A stretch of DNA of 64,000 nucleotides from Symbiodinium kawagutii (GCA_009767595.1 VSDK01007059.1:370544-434543); one strand, 5' to 3'; counted from the stretch's first letter, positions 43,092 through 57,500 are shown. Program-made: numbers and translations. Notes: a model not told the origin generated them from the letters alone.

Positions 43092-43984
43092 CGTGTGCCT
43101 CATCATGGACGTGTGCCTCATCATGGACCTTTATGATGTTTTACAGTTGCAAGAGGCAAGTTATTGGGATACAAACCGCGACACTTATGCTTCGGGGCCT
43201 TTCTGTGATTGTCACGCCGAGCTAGGCATGAGCTCATTTCATCCACTTCCACAGGGTCGGCAAAGCCTCGCAACATGGCAGAACGTGTGGTTTGTAGGGG
43301 AAGCCAGAGGCCTTGAGAGAGGCCTTGAGCAATGGGACCTATTAAGTCTTTTTGAACATGCGTAGCAGTGCAGAAGGAATGACATGGCATGATAGATTCT
43401 TTGGATCACTTTGGATGACTTGGGGTAAGAAAAGGCCACAAAAAGAGCCATGCTTTGGAAGGTGGTGCTGCGGCTCAGGTGCTCTGCCAGTTGGCTTGAT
43501 GTACTTGCAGCCGGATGACCTTGCATAAATAAAAAAGACGTCGCCTCTGATTGAGAATTGACAAGACCTGCATCCAGACCTTGTAGATCTTGTAGCGCAT
43601 GCACCTCGATCTCGCAATATCATGAATCAGTGAAATAGATCACCTAGTATCAGAGCGCATCACGCTGTTCGAGTGGGATGCACAATCTGTAGGGAGAGAG
43701 ATATCTGTAGGGCTGTGTACGCCTGTTTGGGGGCTCAAGATAGCTGGAGTCATGAGTCATAAATTGATGAGTCGGCCCCATGGGCTAATTAAGCATATGA
43801 TTGTGGAACCCAACCTGACGCACCTTTTCCAAACAGTCAGAGCTGCAGTTTTTCAGTCGGTCATCATGTATAAAGGCCATCGGTGCCTCGTCAAATCATG
43901 TGAAATCAACTACTGGCAGCTAAAGGCAATCAAGATATATATATATATACATAATATTGATTCAGGTTGATTATTGAAGCTGGA
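43092..43984. other. Intergenic stretch between the methyltransferase and NTF2-like genes
   Basis: Includes a tandem 18-bp duplication (GTGTGCCTCATCATGGAC, about 43097-43132) just after the methyltransferase stop. An open + frame runs to 43365 and overlaps the last exon in another phase; it ends WFVGEARGLERGLEQWDLLS but has no family resemblance. No promoter signal recognised. Confidence 0.5.
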
Positions 43985-46827
43985 ATGGCAGCCATGAGAC
44001 ACCGCAAGCAATTGCGTGCAGCAGCGTTGCTGGGAATTGCAGTTGCATTTAACGTTTGGCAGCTTGGAACTCAGCAACACACGTCTGTGGAGCAGTTGTC
44101 CTTGTGTTTTTTCCTGTTGAAGGTGATTGTTTTCGGTGCATGAGAAACTTCCACTGTTTTCCATACTCCAATTCATCCTTTTGTACCGATTGGCACATCT
44201 AAGTGGTCAAGGCCCACACTTTCGGGTCATCCGCTGTGGCTGCCCGTGACAGGTCAGCAGCATGGAGTTCACCAGGTCAGCTTGGGCGGCGAAGCTTAGC
44301 ATGAATTCTCATCGCCAGTGGTTGGTGATGTTTTCTTCAATGATGAATGCATAGATTGGATGAGAAGAGATTAGATTGGCTTGGATTAGTGCATATATCA
44401 GTACAGAACCTGCAGTTTGCTCAGAGTCGTTGCCATTCAATTGTTGATCACTACAAGTAGGTTGCTCACTCTTTGCGCAGGCCGCTACACAACTTAGTTT
44501 TGCTCGGTCAGTAAGCAAATTGTGATCCACAGCCTGGGTCGTTTCTTCGACTCCGCATTGTTTCTGGCAAAGGATGGCAACAGGATGGGTACTGTAAGGG
44601 TGAGGAATGATGAGGATTTAGACAATTTAGGAGGTTGGGAATGGCATGACAAATGTCAAAGCAGCTGCTCCATTTCCCTTGATTTTGTTTCCCATGCCTA
44701 GGAATGATATTGGCCCTGCCAGTGTTGCCAATGATGCCGCGGCCATCTCGGGCAGAGGTTCCTTGGTGATGGAAAAAGCTTAGGGGCTCAAAGCGGTGGT
44801 TGAATTATCAAATGTTGAAAGGGGCTGGTAAACATATTGGGCTGAAGTACTACTCATGAGCTCCCAGTATGTTTATATCGCTAGACTGCGGCTACATTGG
44901 GCGGACATTGATACCAACACTGAGACACGTAAATGAATCTAGATGCAGCCAGTACGGGGTTCGTTCTGTTGTTCGTGTGGCATGCATGCATGCATGCAGT
45001 CATGTATGAGTATAAGCTAGTCATGATTACCGCATGTTGCTGCATGAATATTTTTTCCCCGATCTTTGATGCATTTTGACGCTCTTGGGAGTGGCATGGA
45101 CAAAGCATCTCACAAGTGCCTAAGGTCGGCGAGATTCCATGGAACGAGCCCAAACGGAAGCAGACTTCATTGGCGACACTTGGTTCAAAATCTGCTGAAG
45201 CAAATTAGACATGTTTATCTTTGGTGTTTTTCACATTTTGCTCTATATACATATAGGTTTGTGCGCGTTTTTGCAACCGAGCTAAGATGAGCCAATTCTT
45301 TCCTGTGACTCAGATCGAAATCAAAGAATCCAGATTAACAATGTCCCAAACCTGCCTGCTTGAAGACCTTTTCCACCAGGAGTCTTGCGGATGACTTCGC
45401 ACGGGCCTTTCAGCAGACGCAGTGGGGAGTCAACGGACGGGTGCAACCACGTTTCTTTGACGACAACTTTGTTTTCCGTCCCTCGGTCAAACGGTAATTT
45501 CTTTTGGTTTCAATGAACATCACTTCAAAAAATGCCTAGAGCTGTTAAACAATGCGAAGGACAAACATGCCTTCAAATTCCCAGGCCCAGCATGGCTAAA
45601 GTCAAAGCTATGTAATATGAAGAAGGACGGCATCGGTTTTCCTTTTCCTCAGGTGTTGATCGGAAAGCCTGGTTTCAAGATGGATAAGTATGGACAAGTC
45701 TTAAAAGACCAGCAGTCGTCCTGGCAGGTGACCCAGATGTTACGACCAATGGCCTGCAAGCCTATTCCAAAGGAACTGGAGCTGTACTGTCCAACTGCAA
45801 GGCCGATGCCATTGACACTGGGCAGAGATGAGAACAGAGAGGGGCTCACGCAGTGATCCAATCCCACTTTAAAGCACACAGAAGCAATCAGGAGAATACA
45901 AATGTGCCCACAGGTGTTATATGTGTTATGTTATGTTATGTTCTGTTTCTTTCATGTTTTGCTTCACACAAAAAAATTGAGGATGTGACTGTGACGGAGC
46001 CAAACCAATTTGCGATCCGATGGCGCATCGCCGGCACGGCCAATGTGCCTTTTCCGGGGCTCAAGATCAAGCCGTACATCGTGGGGGCCTTTGCTTCAAA
46101 AGTTTGCAAAGATGCCAGCAGTCTTGCGATTTGTAGCTTGTGATGTAGGTTGGAAACGGCTCTCGCACATTTGTATGGTTTTGAAATGTCTTGAATCTTG
46201 AATTCGTTCATATTTGTTCACTGTCCAGCACAGCGCAAGTCATGCAGAGCAATGATGAACCCCGAGGATCAATGTGTACTTCTGAAAAGGTTCACATTCT
46301 TGGGTGCTCTTAAAGCTTCAGATTCAAATGCCCAAGTTTGTTAGTCTGTTTCTGGCTGCGATGTATGTCACGTCACAGCATATCCACAACATTGATATTG
46401 TCATGTTTGTTTCAATCAATCTCTGAGTTGCAACCTGCAAAGGTGACCAGCACCTTCACGGTGAACAACGACGGCTTGGTGGATTCAGAAACCGACGCCT
46501 GACTTGCATTACATATATTACATATTATTACATATATTACATGGTGACCAACCAGCTATAGAGCTTGCCAGTCAGATAGGAACATATGAGGTGCATAGGC
46601 CTCACACGGTCTTTGTTCTGAACTGCCTTTTACTTCTCACACACTGGCAAGTTAATGAACGGAGCAATACGGCGTCAGATGGCCATTTCTTTCCGCATCC
46701 AGTGGCACCCAGTGGCACCCAGGACTCCTTTTCGATTCCCACCTGGGATTTGTTGCTGTCTGCCATCGCCCCATGGTGGCCTGGCCTTGCCGAGCCAACA
46801 CCACCATTGACCTCGCCGTATGCCTAG
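43985..46827 (+). CDS. NTF2/SnoaL-like protein (DUF2358-type) with N-terminal hydrophobic leader, six exons
   Basis: Exons 43985-44058, 45380-45477, 45728-45813, 45982-46086, 46443-46496 and 46723-46827 join in phase from ATG to TAG (522 nt, 173 codons plus stop). The mature part reads SLADDFARAFQQTQWGVNGR, RFFDDNFVFR/DPDVTTNGLQ, AYSKGTGAVL, VTEPNQFAIRWRIAGTANVP, GLKIKPYIVG, TSTFTVNNDGLVDSETD and WDLLLSAIAPWWPGL. This is the alpha-plus-beta cone pattern of NTF2/SnoaL proteins: N-terminal helices with D-x-F, the D-P turn, then a long antiparallel sheet with W-R-x-x-G. The first 25 residues (MAAMRHRKQLRAAALLGIAV then AFNVW) are basic then hydrophobic, like a signal or targeting leader. Exon 1 is linked only by phase and strand. 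Donors: GC (44059), GT (45478), GA (45814), GC (46087), GC (46497). Ligand unknown. Confidence 0.72.
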
Positions 46828-48990
46828 GAGAACCGGAACGGGAGCTGTGCCAAAATAGGAAAGACTTGCTGGTTGCAGAAATGGTATGAAAATGTCTGAA
46901 ATAGAGAGAGAGAGAGAGAGAGAGATTGAAATAGATTGAAATAGTCGGTGGAAGAGAGTTGATTTTCAGACTGCGGAGCACCATCCGGAACTTTTCCTCG
47001 AATCGTAGCTGACCGCGGCAGCTCACATACACCTGCATACACTCCACTGTCACTACTTTTTTTCAGATGCAGCCTCTCAGCCAACGACAGCTCAGGACAA
47101 CTTCAGCCACTCGCTGAGAATCGCTGCAGTAAAAACAGGGCATAGGGCATTTTCGTGGCCAATGTTTATTTTGTGTCATCATGCATTAAGCATTGATCCA
47201 CAATCATCTAGAATCTATACATACTGAAACTGATCGAAATGATGTGCTATTTCGCAGCACTCAAGTAAACAAAATGTGAGGAGTCCTCGAGCAAGAATCT
47301 ACGTCAGAAAATCAATGAAGAACTGTAAACTGATAGGGGGCTCAAGAAAACATTTGACGCGCTCAGGACCATAGAGACTCACTCATTTGAATTTTTGCTG
47401 TTGAGCATTTGTGTGATTACGCATTCCTCTTCAAGACAGCAGATTGCTGACAGCTTTCAGGTGTTTTTACATGGTCGAGTCAATACGGATAGTGTTTGCT
47501 AGTAGTGATTGCACATGACACCCAGAGGGTAGCAAAACCTGCCAAGTCTCTCCTGCCAATGACAATGCTTAGCTGTTTAGAATTGGAGAAGAATTTGAAA
47601 AAATTGCATCGCTATGCATAGCTACTTTGTTGTGAGAGTTGCATTAGAGTTGCTTGTGTGTCATGCACCATGTGTAGCAATCACATGCTTCCTTTGATGG
47701 CAAGCCGCATGACGTCAACCATCCGTTGGCGGAGATGCCATGGCGCTGAGCAGTCTGAGTGGAGACGGAGAAAAAGATCCAAGGAATCTTGATTGCAGAC
47801 GCAGGCAGACGTAGGCAGACGCAGGCAGACGAAGGCACTATGTCCCACATGTGGTTCGGGGCACTGCCTTTGTGACGGTCACCTTAAGGACGGACGTCGA
47901 AGCTCTTGAAGGAGCTTTGATCGATTGGATCAACACCTGCTGCATGACTTGCATTGGAGTCGTTGGAGATGGTGAAGTGGTGGCTCATGGTGGTTCATTC
48001 CTGTAGGCTTTTGGCAATGGAACAGGCACAGACAGGCTAACGAACATGAAGGCTGGAAGAAAACAAAATCCGCAGATCCAGAATCTCTGAATATCAGCAG
48101 GCCTCAAATCTTCACTTGACACAACATGCCACGTTCCCTGTGGATTCACCAGCAACTGAGGCTGTCCAGAAGCCGATGTTGAGGAGTTCGATGATCTTGC
48201 AGATGGAGCCATCCTAGCAGTTCCCTGTCTTGACCATCAGGCCGTGTTCCTGACATAATGCCCCCAAAACAAGTCATACAAGTCAGAGTTTGGCGCAACA
48301 TCTCCAGCGGAAAATAGCCAAACCGTGTTTGCATAGTGTTGATTTTCAGGAACGGCCCCAAAGCAATCAATTTCTACAAGGCATACGAGACTGATTGAAT
48401 ACTGTATTCTACCCCTGCCCGGTTGCATATCTTTTTGCTTCTAGTCATTTTAGTTCATCAGGATTTTCTAGTCGTACATCAGAAATTGTTTGGCCGTACG
48501 GAGTTGGCCTCACCATTTTCGCTTAGCACCTTGTCGGGTTTATGTGCATGCCTTTGCTCGCAATGCGAGACGTGTGTGGGTGGAAAACTATTGATTGGTG
48601 TGGCATGTGTTGAGCAAGGAAAGGAACATGTGCCGCTCCTTTCTTTTCTCAGCAAGGACGTTTTGCAGCTCTATGCTCCAGACGTGGACCCTATGAATAG
48701 CGCAGCAGGCTTCAAGATTCTTGGGCCGCGCTGAGCTGTTTGGGGGACTTCCTTTTTGTACAATCACTGTATTTGAGCCATGTTATGTCACCATAAGTCA
48801 CCTTCTCTTGAAGATTTCAAGAAACGTGCGAGATGGTGCGAGCCAAGAAAAATCAAACAGCCGAAGCCTCGACAGGCAGCGCCAAACGTTTACACAGCTG
48901 CCTGAGCAGCTACTTTGGTGAGCGGATCGAGCTACCAAGGTTCCGTGCTTCAGAATGTGTCGGGTGGTGGTCATTGGTGATTTCCAATGG
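46828..48990 (+). other. Gene-poor stretch with two coding-like frames
   Basis: A (GA)n run lies near 46905-46925. At about 47840-48006 a + frame reads VVRGTAFVTVTLRTDVEALE then GALIDWINTCCMTCIGVVGD and stops with TAG; it is protein-like but unrecognised. At about 48530-48734 another + frame reads GGKLLIGVACVEQGKEHVPL then LSFLSKDVLQLYAPDVDP and ends in TGA. Either could be the last exon of a gene or an unrelated ORF. Confidence 0.35.
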
Positions 48991-49282
48991 TAGGGGAACC
49001 GGGGGTAACGAGAGAAACGCATAGGAAACCTACGGTTTTCCTACTGAAAACGACTAGTTTCGCACTGCGGCAGCCGCGATACAGTATTGCATGGGCTCAT
49101 GGTTCACCAACCGCACTGGCAACAGAATCAACAGAATGAATTTATGACTGCTGGATCCTGCCGTTACCAGTGTTTTACAATATGTATATGTACACATGAG
49201 TTTACATATATATATATAAATACACGTGTGTGTGATTGCCTGTGTGCATTATGATGTTCAAACATATGCTTAAATTATCGAT

Positions 49283-50037
49283 ATGTGGACTGATGGCGCT
49301 AGAGAGATATTATCTTTGTGTGTGCGTGGCTCTGTGTGCAATGCTGCTGCTTTGTATGTTGCCTTGCTAGCTGTGACAGGTTTCAAAAAGTGGTTGACCT
49401 GCATTCCTCACAGGAACAGCAGCAGCTGTTTTGCAAGGATTCTGATTGTGCTCAACGATGCTGACAGGCTGGCTGGCAACATTCACAACGGGGCCTTTTG
49501 CAAACCAAAGCTGCTGCGGTCCCTGACAGAAGCAGTCTTGCTGGCTGCCGTGGAGGGACCTCGGAAGGACCTCGCAGATTCATCCATTCCAACTGAAGCA
49601 TTTGAAGTTGCTGAGAACTCTGATGAACTCTGAGAGTCTATACGCAATTGAAAAAGCGTGTAAGTCCTTGATCCTTTTCGCGCATTCCATTTTGCAAGAC
49701 CAGGTGAACATAGGTGAATCGTGAATTTTGTTTAATTGTCCCACTGCAGGAAGAAGCTGTACAAGCGATCATGAACTTGGATGAGTGTCCTGGATCATGC
49801 CATTACTATCCATTACTGCATTCCCTTATATTCCCTTGCCGAAGTGCATCCACATGCATCCTCTCACTACGGCGGCTGAAGACATTGGGGCACCATGGGA
49901 CACCTCCACAGCTCCCAGTGCTGTTCGCAGCGCCAAGGATGAAGCAGATGGCATTGGGCAATGCTTTGCAGCGCTTAATGGCTCGTCCTGAGGCTGAGGG
50001 ACACCAAGCTGCACCCCCGTGCTTGGATAGCCGATAG
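49283..50037 (+). CDS. Coding-like stretches upstream of the coiled-coil exons
   Basis: Two + frames look protein-like. About 49420-49633 reads VLNDADRLAGNIHN, then LLRSLTEAVLLAAVEGPRKD and on to a TGA. About 49930-50037 reads MKQMALGNALQRLMARPEAE and stops at TAG. A possible exon EEAVQAIMNLDE begins at 49751 after a TGCAG. Their relation to the coiled-coil gene is inferred from strand and proximity only. The 50040-51560 stretch shows nothing I can support. Confidence 0.3.
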
Positions 50038-51566
50038 CCTCTGGCAATGGCACCCTGCACTTTTGGCATGTAGGTCGCATATGTCCTAGAAACTTTGAGG
50101 TTTCCAATGGTTTCCATGTGAGGGGATTTCCAATCAAGTGTTGCATCAGTTTTGCCGGGGCGCGCGCGCTTGTACCTAGTTATCCTAGTTGAATTTCCCG
50201 GGAACTCTACTTGACGTAATTCTTGGCTTCGCTCTTGACCTGACTTGACGTGTCATCAGAGTACTTTTAAACCTCGTGAGGGACCTCGTTAGGCACCTCG
50301 TAAGGCGGCTTGTTAAATAGCTCCTGACTTCCTCAAATTTGAGCGCCTTGACTTTTTGACGGTGCTTTCCATCGGTTCACGTGGTTTAGGTATGTTTAGG
50401 TGCGCTTTTCTTTTGAACATGGATGTTGCTGCCAGTGCATCCTGTTCAGATCTAATGCATGACCTGCGGTGCCATGAGGATTTTGCGCCTGGCATTCACC
50501 GTTAACACATTTTGCCGACCAGATTCCATTGGAAATATGAGACAGAACCGATCCGTCCTGGTACAGCAACTCGAAGCATACGTTCTTTTTAATTGCACAA
50601 TCTTTTACATGCCACCTCGTCAACACCCACCATGCAGAACACACATTGATTGAACATTAGCAATGTTGAAGACGGGCTGGTGACTCTGATCTTTTAAGTA
50701 CATTTTTTCATGGTCGCCATCACACTTTTCATGTAGGTGCTGAGAATGATCATGCTGACGAATGATCAAAATCATACTGAACAGTATTGAATTGTATTGA
50801 ATATGATCCTTAGACATGATGTTGACTTAGTTAGTTCATTACTGATTTGTTTTGTTGCATTCTGAAAATAAAACGAAGCCATCCATAAGATTCTAAAGCC
50901 ATAGTGCTAGTGGCCGAGGAAAAGAGGAAGCTCTGGAGGGCGAGTCCGACCCGCCAACACCAAGAGGAACGGCCCAAGGGACTGCAGCCATGTCGGCCTC
51001 TTGGCATAGCTATGACATGCCATAGCTGCATGAGTTATGCTGAATTTGGGTACAAGATCCTGGAAGATGCTAGAAGATGCTAGAATTACGGCCTGGTCAG
51101 TGAGTGTTCTGCTGGTTGATGTTGGTATCTCCAGGGATGTTCGCTTACAGTACATTTACTTGCTACTTTTTGGGTAAAAAATGATAGGTTGACGCTGGAA
51201 CCAGTTGTGTTCTAAATAAAGCGCTTCGACATGCCACATCGCAGCAGCAATGCATGCTTGGCATCACTTTGTTTCTTGCCTCTGACTGGGCTTCTTGGAC
51301 ATTCCACGGTGAGATGAAAGATCATCTTGCCAAGTCCTTTACCACGCTGCATATCCCCCGAGCCAGGGTTTGTACCCGACATTTAGTTTGCATCACATGC
51401 CCCTGGAAGCCGTCCACGATGATTATTTGTTCCATTTGGTAGCTGCAGTGTTTTGATGTGCAGTTTTCAGCATTACATTGCATTTGCACCTTTAAACCGA
51501 TAAATCATCATCTCCAATTATGTGCAATGTGATGAACTATGATGAACTAACTATGATGAAGTGCAG

Positions 51567-54500
51567 GTTTGTTAGCAACATGTCGCGACAACCGGAGAGA
51601 AGCTAAGGAGTACAGATCTTCAGCTGATGTTCTGCAAGACGAGATCCAGGACCTGAATGCAGACACAGATTGGTACTTGCCTTGGGCCACCTGAGCCAAA
51701 GATGCAGGCAAGAAGCACAGAAATACCATGAAATACCTGTGACTCTTGGGAAGTTGGGTCAGGCAATGCTGCTTGCAGGAAATGACACATCACTGCAAGG
51801 CAGAAATGATTGCGGTCGATTCCCTTGCGAACAGCGAGAAGGCCCGGCTCAACTTTTGTTTGGTTCTTAATCTCATTTCATTCAAGGAGCGACACAAGGA
51901 TCACCATTGTTGTGCACGGAAGCTTACCGTGAGCCCGATTGCCATCGATAGCGCGGGTTAATGTTTGAGCAGCGAGCGTATGTTGTGGATACTTGTGGTG
52001 AAGAGTTGGCCCAAACAACTGGAGGAGTTGGCATATACATTTTGCGTTCTGTATTGTGAGGAGTTTTTTCCTACTATGAAGATGAGGTGAAATGAGATAG
52101 ATGAAGAAAAACGAGAAAAATTAAATAGAAAAGAATAATTGAATGATCTTCAGTTCTTCGTGTCCCATTTTTCCCTGAAGATTCTCAAGACTTTCCAGGC
52201 GCTTCAATCCCAGCTACGTGCAATCATGGTTGACTTTGCTACTGAAGAGGTGCCTGCCATGGACTTTTGACAAATACGAAGTGCCCTTGGGATGTTCTTG
52301 GGCGATTCATGATGGCCGTGAGAGATGTTGCATACTGACAGGAGCAAGCAGCAGAGGCTGCAATTTTGCTTCAAAAGTGGCAGCGCAACTACGGAGATGA
52401 AATGAAACAGAGAAAGGCTCGGCTCAATACGGGTACAGAATGGTGCAGAATGGCACGCTGCCCTGGCTTTTTGCCAAGGATGATGATGGGTGATCATGGA
52501 TGATGTCCATCACAGATGAGTTCAAACTCTTTGCTACGGAGAAAGTGAACGAAGAATATTGAAGATATGATTTTGGTCCAAATGAATCAAGAACTTATGC
52601 AGTGTCTGAAATGAAGAGCTCAAAATGATTCGCCTCAAATCCGAGTCCCCACCACAGACCTGGTCCAGACTGCTGCGTTCATGTTCTTGCATTCGGGTTT
52701 GTAGGTTTGCGTAAAGAAAGCGACAGAGACTCCAGTAAACATTGACACCGTACGTGAAATAAACGAAACGAGAAAAATAATCATTAGAATGGCCATGTTT
52801 TATTTATTCTTTTTCGGATGTGAATCGGAATTCTCACTGGCACGTGCCATCGTCATGTCCCCCTTGCCTCTTCCTTACTCGGAGGCCGAGTACCAGATCC
52901 TGCAGCAAGAGTTGCATAAAGAAAAACAAAGTGCAGAGGAGAGCGGAGTCAGGGCACTTGGCTCCAACTTGGCTCCTATGGTTTTTATTTTTCAGAGCCA
53001 GTTGCATTTTAGATTGGTTTGCCCAGCAAAGAGTACAGCTTTTGGATGCTTTTAGTCGGGATGTTTTTCCACAAGTTCTTTCGTTGCACAACTTTTCCCA
53101 ATCCGAAGTTGCAGGACTTACCCCAGCTGCAGTCGAAGCTGCAGAGGCAATTGGACGAAGAGCTTCTTGCTTGTCGTGAGATGCAGGACAGAGCTGGGAG
53201 ATGCCGGGAGGCATGACACGAACAAGATCGAACAAGGACGTCAAAAGAAATGGTCAATTATATTTGATTGCGTTTGATGATGTTTGATTATGTCGTGAAT
53301 TGAATCGTTTAATTATGTTTGATGGTGTTTGATTCCTGTTCAGTATGTTGACGATGATTTTAACGTCTTTACAGGGATTGATGGTTGACGTTTTGGCTAC
53401 ACTGTTCCCCCAAACCCTTGAAATTCAAATTGCTGCCTTGCTTTGTTGAGATTGCACCATGGCATGGTGGAAGCCCCAGGTAACACCTGAGAGAATCCAG
53501 ATCACACAGTGCATCACAGTGCATAGAATGACGTAAAATGTGCATAAGTGTGCTATGATGCGCTATGTTTTCACAGGAAAGTCACAATAATTTGCTTTCT
53601 TCATGTTTTTCTTCAGTTGTCTTCACTAGTTTAAGGACTTGCTGTAGTTAGTCTCACCGCGGCATGCCTGCATGTGTTTGCTACATTCCTCTAGCCTCCC
53701 AGAGCCATGGTCATAGTTGATCCAATTGTCGTTTCAATATGTCTTAATTAATTCATCTTCATGCAATTTCATTCATCAAATGGGAAAAGCGTACCATATG
53801 AACCGTAAAGTGCACCATATGTCTTCACAGTTTCATTCGTTTATCTCTGGCAATGGCCAAAAATCGCAACGGAGCGAGGACAATTCTGAGCACTTGGATG
53901 TTGAACTCCGTGAGGCGCTGATCACTCCTGTTGTGTCACGGTGTGCAGAGTTCATCAGAGAATCGTCACAGTGGTCTTCACACTTGGTGAATGTTGGAAT
54001 TTGGCACGTGCAGCTGTGCAATGCTGGTTTGTGAAGCTGAGATTTCCATCGAGGTACCATCAGGTACCCATGTTGACATGTGACTTAGCCATGCGCAACT
54101 GCATGTAAAGCCATACAAAGCTGCCAAGTTGAAACTCTTCCTGGGGCTGGGGAGGCCGCGCAAGCCAATGAGAAGGATGACTTGTCCACGGTGCAGCCCA
54201 CAGAGTGGAAGAAAGCGGTAGCTTTCGTGGAAACAGACTGATTTGAATGTCAAGATGGTTTCAATTGAATATTTTCTGTATGAAATATCATTTGGCTACC
54301 ACTGGGGAATGACGGGAAGTGGGATGTGTTATTTTTTCTGAAGGATAGCTCAGTCAGGTTCCACGCATTGGTGGCCCAATATGTCCCACACAACCAAGGT
54401 CAAAGCGGAAATGACAGCATCCCAAATGCAGCAGGACTCAGCACTGGATACTATGATTAAAGATCCTTCAAGTTTTGCCCTGCACAAACGATAAATGACA

Positions 54501-57500
54501 TGGACTCGCACTCGGGTGTATAAGCTTAGCTTTGAAATGTATGGAATTGTCATCATTGGAACGCATGAGTTCTCTCGCACTTTGATGCCACTGCATTTCC
54601 AGATGATATGCCGACAGTGCAACGCCTTGCAGCTGGACAGAACATGGTGGATCGAAAGCTGCGTCGTGCAGAAGAAGAGGAGAAAGAGCAGATGCACATT
54701 GCTCGATGCCAAGCATTCACCGACCTGCGGTTGAACCATCGCCGACTTGTCATTCCCAGACGGACAGGCATCAATTTCGGATACAACTTATGGTCCGCCT
54801 CATTCAAATCGCTTGTTTGGGTTTGCTGAGAAGGAGGGAGTCTTTTTATTGTTTGGAGCTGTAGAATGCTCTTTCTTCGGCCATCATACAGTTTCCGTAG
54901 GACTTGGCAGAGTTCACAACAGACCCATACCACTTGACATCTCTCAATTTTTAGTTGTTTGCAGCTGACAGCACCGGCTTTTCCTACTGCCATTTCATCC
55001 TTCGACCTGATCTAGGCAAAGGGCCTTTGGGAGAATTTGCATGTGACAGAGGCGCGCGTGATCCCAATTGTGCAAGCTAATTATTTCAAGCTGTTAAGGA
55101 TCACTACAGCAGGCAGATTATCCACGGAGGGGGGAGATGGTGCAGATGCTGGTCCTCAACAAACATTGAATACATTTGAATCATTTGAGGGGCTCAACAT
55201 ATTTACGCTATGGACATCTGTGGGTAGGATAATTTGTTCCCAGTTGCAACCTGTGGTCAGCTGACTTTACAGCATATTTTACATATTTGAGCTCAGGACT
55301 CAGGACCAGATTCCTCTAGGGGCAAGAAGTTCAAAATGCCATTGTACGTTTCCAACTATGCAAGAATAGCTGATATTTGATGATAGATATTTGTAGTTTA
55401 GATGTATATGTTTAGATATTCCCCTCCCTGTCCCCAGATACAGTTGAAGAAGTGAGAAATTAGACAGAAATAGAGAGATAAGAATTTACAAGATGAAATA
55501 AAGAGAAGAGAGAAGAGAGATGAAGAGAGGAGATTGTTTCAATGATGAGTTGAGAACTGTGTTGAGTCAGGCGGAGGCTTCGAGCTATGACAACACTCTT
55601 CGACATGTCAGGCGAGTGGCCGAGAAGGCAAGATCCGGTTCAAACCCCTCCGGACTCCGCATCAGAAGCGGATCAGAAGCAAGCTAAGCTTTCCAAAATC
55701 AGAAGTCATGAGTCATGATGTGTCATTGTCAATGCATGGAAGAGGTTTACATAGGTTTACCATTTGACTTGGACCCAAGTCCTAACCACAATGTTCGGTT
55801 TTCAAAGTATCATTGAGCTGGACTTCGTACATAAAAGGTGAAATGTGCCGCATCTTCGAAGGGGAATACGTGCTGCTCTCGGCGGCCGCAGGAAGAAGAG
55901 ACCGAAGCCGATGTCGTAGGTCTCCTGGAATTCCGTGAGTGCGAAATGCGGCAGCTGGAGCTCGCCTTGGGAGAGTCGGGTGCCAGTGGACCAGGCCGTG
56001 CACCGTGCGCCTGACACTGCATGACACCGCAACGTGGATTGTCACTGTAATGCTTTTGCAACCTGGAGAACCAGAGTCGTACTTTCTTTTGATTGCCCTT
56101 TGTGAGGAAGAACCTTGCGGTTCTTGTTCGTTTTTGCTCTTGCTGCAAGAACTCTAATACAAATCTCATCATAGATCCTTAAATGGGAGTAATCAATAAT
56201 TGAAGAGCTGCTGGTGGCGTCAAGTCCTGTTGGCCGGAAAGCACTTGAACTACAAGGCAATTTGAATTGTAGCAGTTGACTAAGTTTATCTAAGTTTACA
56301 TTGTTATATGTTTAGTCTACTAGTAGTATTCTACCTGATTTTTTCTCAGGGTTCCTGCTTTTGCACATTTTTCAACTGTGACTCCGGTGACTCTGATGCA
56401 GGGACAGAGCTGATGAACTCCGCACCTGATATGGCCGAGTTACTCGGCAGTTGGCAGCGCAGGAAGCGAGATGTCAAAATGTGTCAAAATGTGTCGAGGT
56501 ACAAAGGGATTCAAAGAATTCTAAGGGAGGTATCAAAGCTACAGATTGGCATCGAACACTTAGTATGAGAACACGCTAGAGTCAAAAGAAACAGATCAGC
56601 TATAAGGCAGGTAAGACAGCCAGGAGAAGGGATGTAGAACTTGAAAAGAATGAACCTGCAGAATAATTGATGCTGAACACTTTTGGCTCCTGCTGCTACC
56701 ACTGCTGAGAGTTGCTGCTATATTTTGCTACTGGAGCCCTACTGCTACTCGTACCACTGCCACTGCTATTTCTATTGCTTCCGCTGCTACCATCGTTACT
56801 GCTACTCTGTGCTACTCACTACTTCACTTGTATTTGGTGCTACTGCTACAAAGTTTATGCCAGTAATAAGTTGTTTTTTGGTTGCCTATATCCTGAATAT
56901 CACTGAGCATGCCAACTGGAAAATGTCACAACGCTGATTCCTACTACGGTCGTTTCTACTTGTCCTGCTCCTGCGCCTGCTACTACGACTACTTCAAGCC
57001 CACTGGGCTACCACCTGTCACCATCAGCACTGCTGCCGCTGCCACTTTTGCTGGTGCTGCTCCTGCCAGTAGAGGCCAAAGCAATAGCAATGTCAGCAAC
57101 GTTCAGTTCATGTTCTTTTTGCATTGCGTTGAGAGAAGGCTGAAACCAGCGTTTCAATCTTTCCATGTGCTCTCTGGGATGCATGTAATCCAGTTTTTTT
57201 GACTTATTGTTTGGCGTGTTAATGTTGCAGGGTGAATGATCAGATGACTTGGGGAAATCTGAATTGAGGTTGCGATCTCTTTTGAAAGAACTTGGCCAGA
57301 TTGCCCGAAAACACGGCAATGCCCAATCTGCCACTTGGAAAGATGCACTTTTTTCACTTGGCATCACTCCCGGAGTTTCTTTGCTTGTTTTTTGGTAGAG
57401 TTTCATTTGACACTTGTTGTTCACATTCAGCCAAAAGACAGTATTGGGAGTTGGGCCACCCATGGCCATGTAATGATTTTTTTTTACTTTAGCTGTTGAG

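Noticed and set aside
42934-43365. 143-residue + frame overlapping the last methyltransferase exon
   Set aside because: It reads the exon in a different phase from the one that matches the family (DRPGRQAFL) and includes a tandem duplication; no homology recognised.
55605-55670. tRNA- or SINE-like A and B boxes (GAGTGGCCGAGAAGG and GGTTCAAACCC)
   Set aside because: The two boxes are too close together for a tRNA and no acceptor stem or anticodon arm can be drawn.
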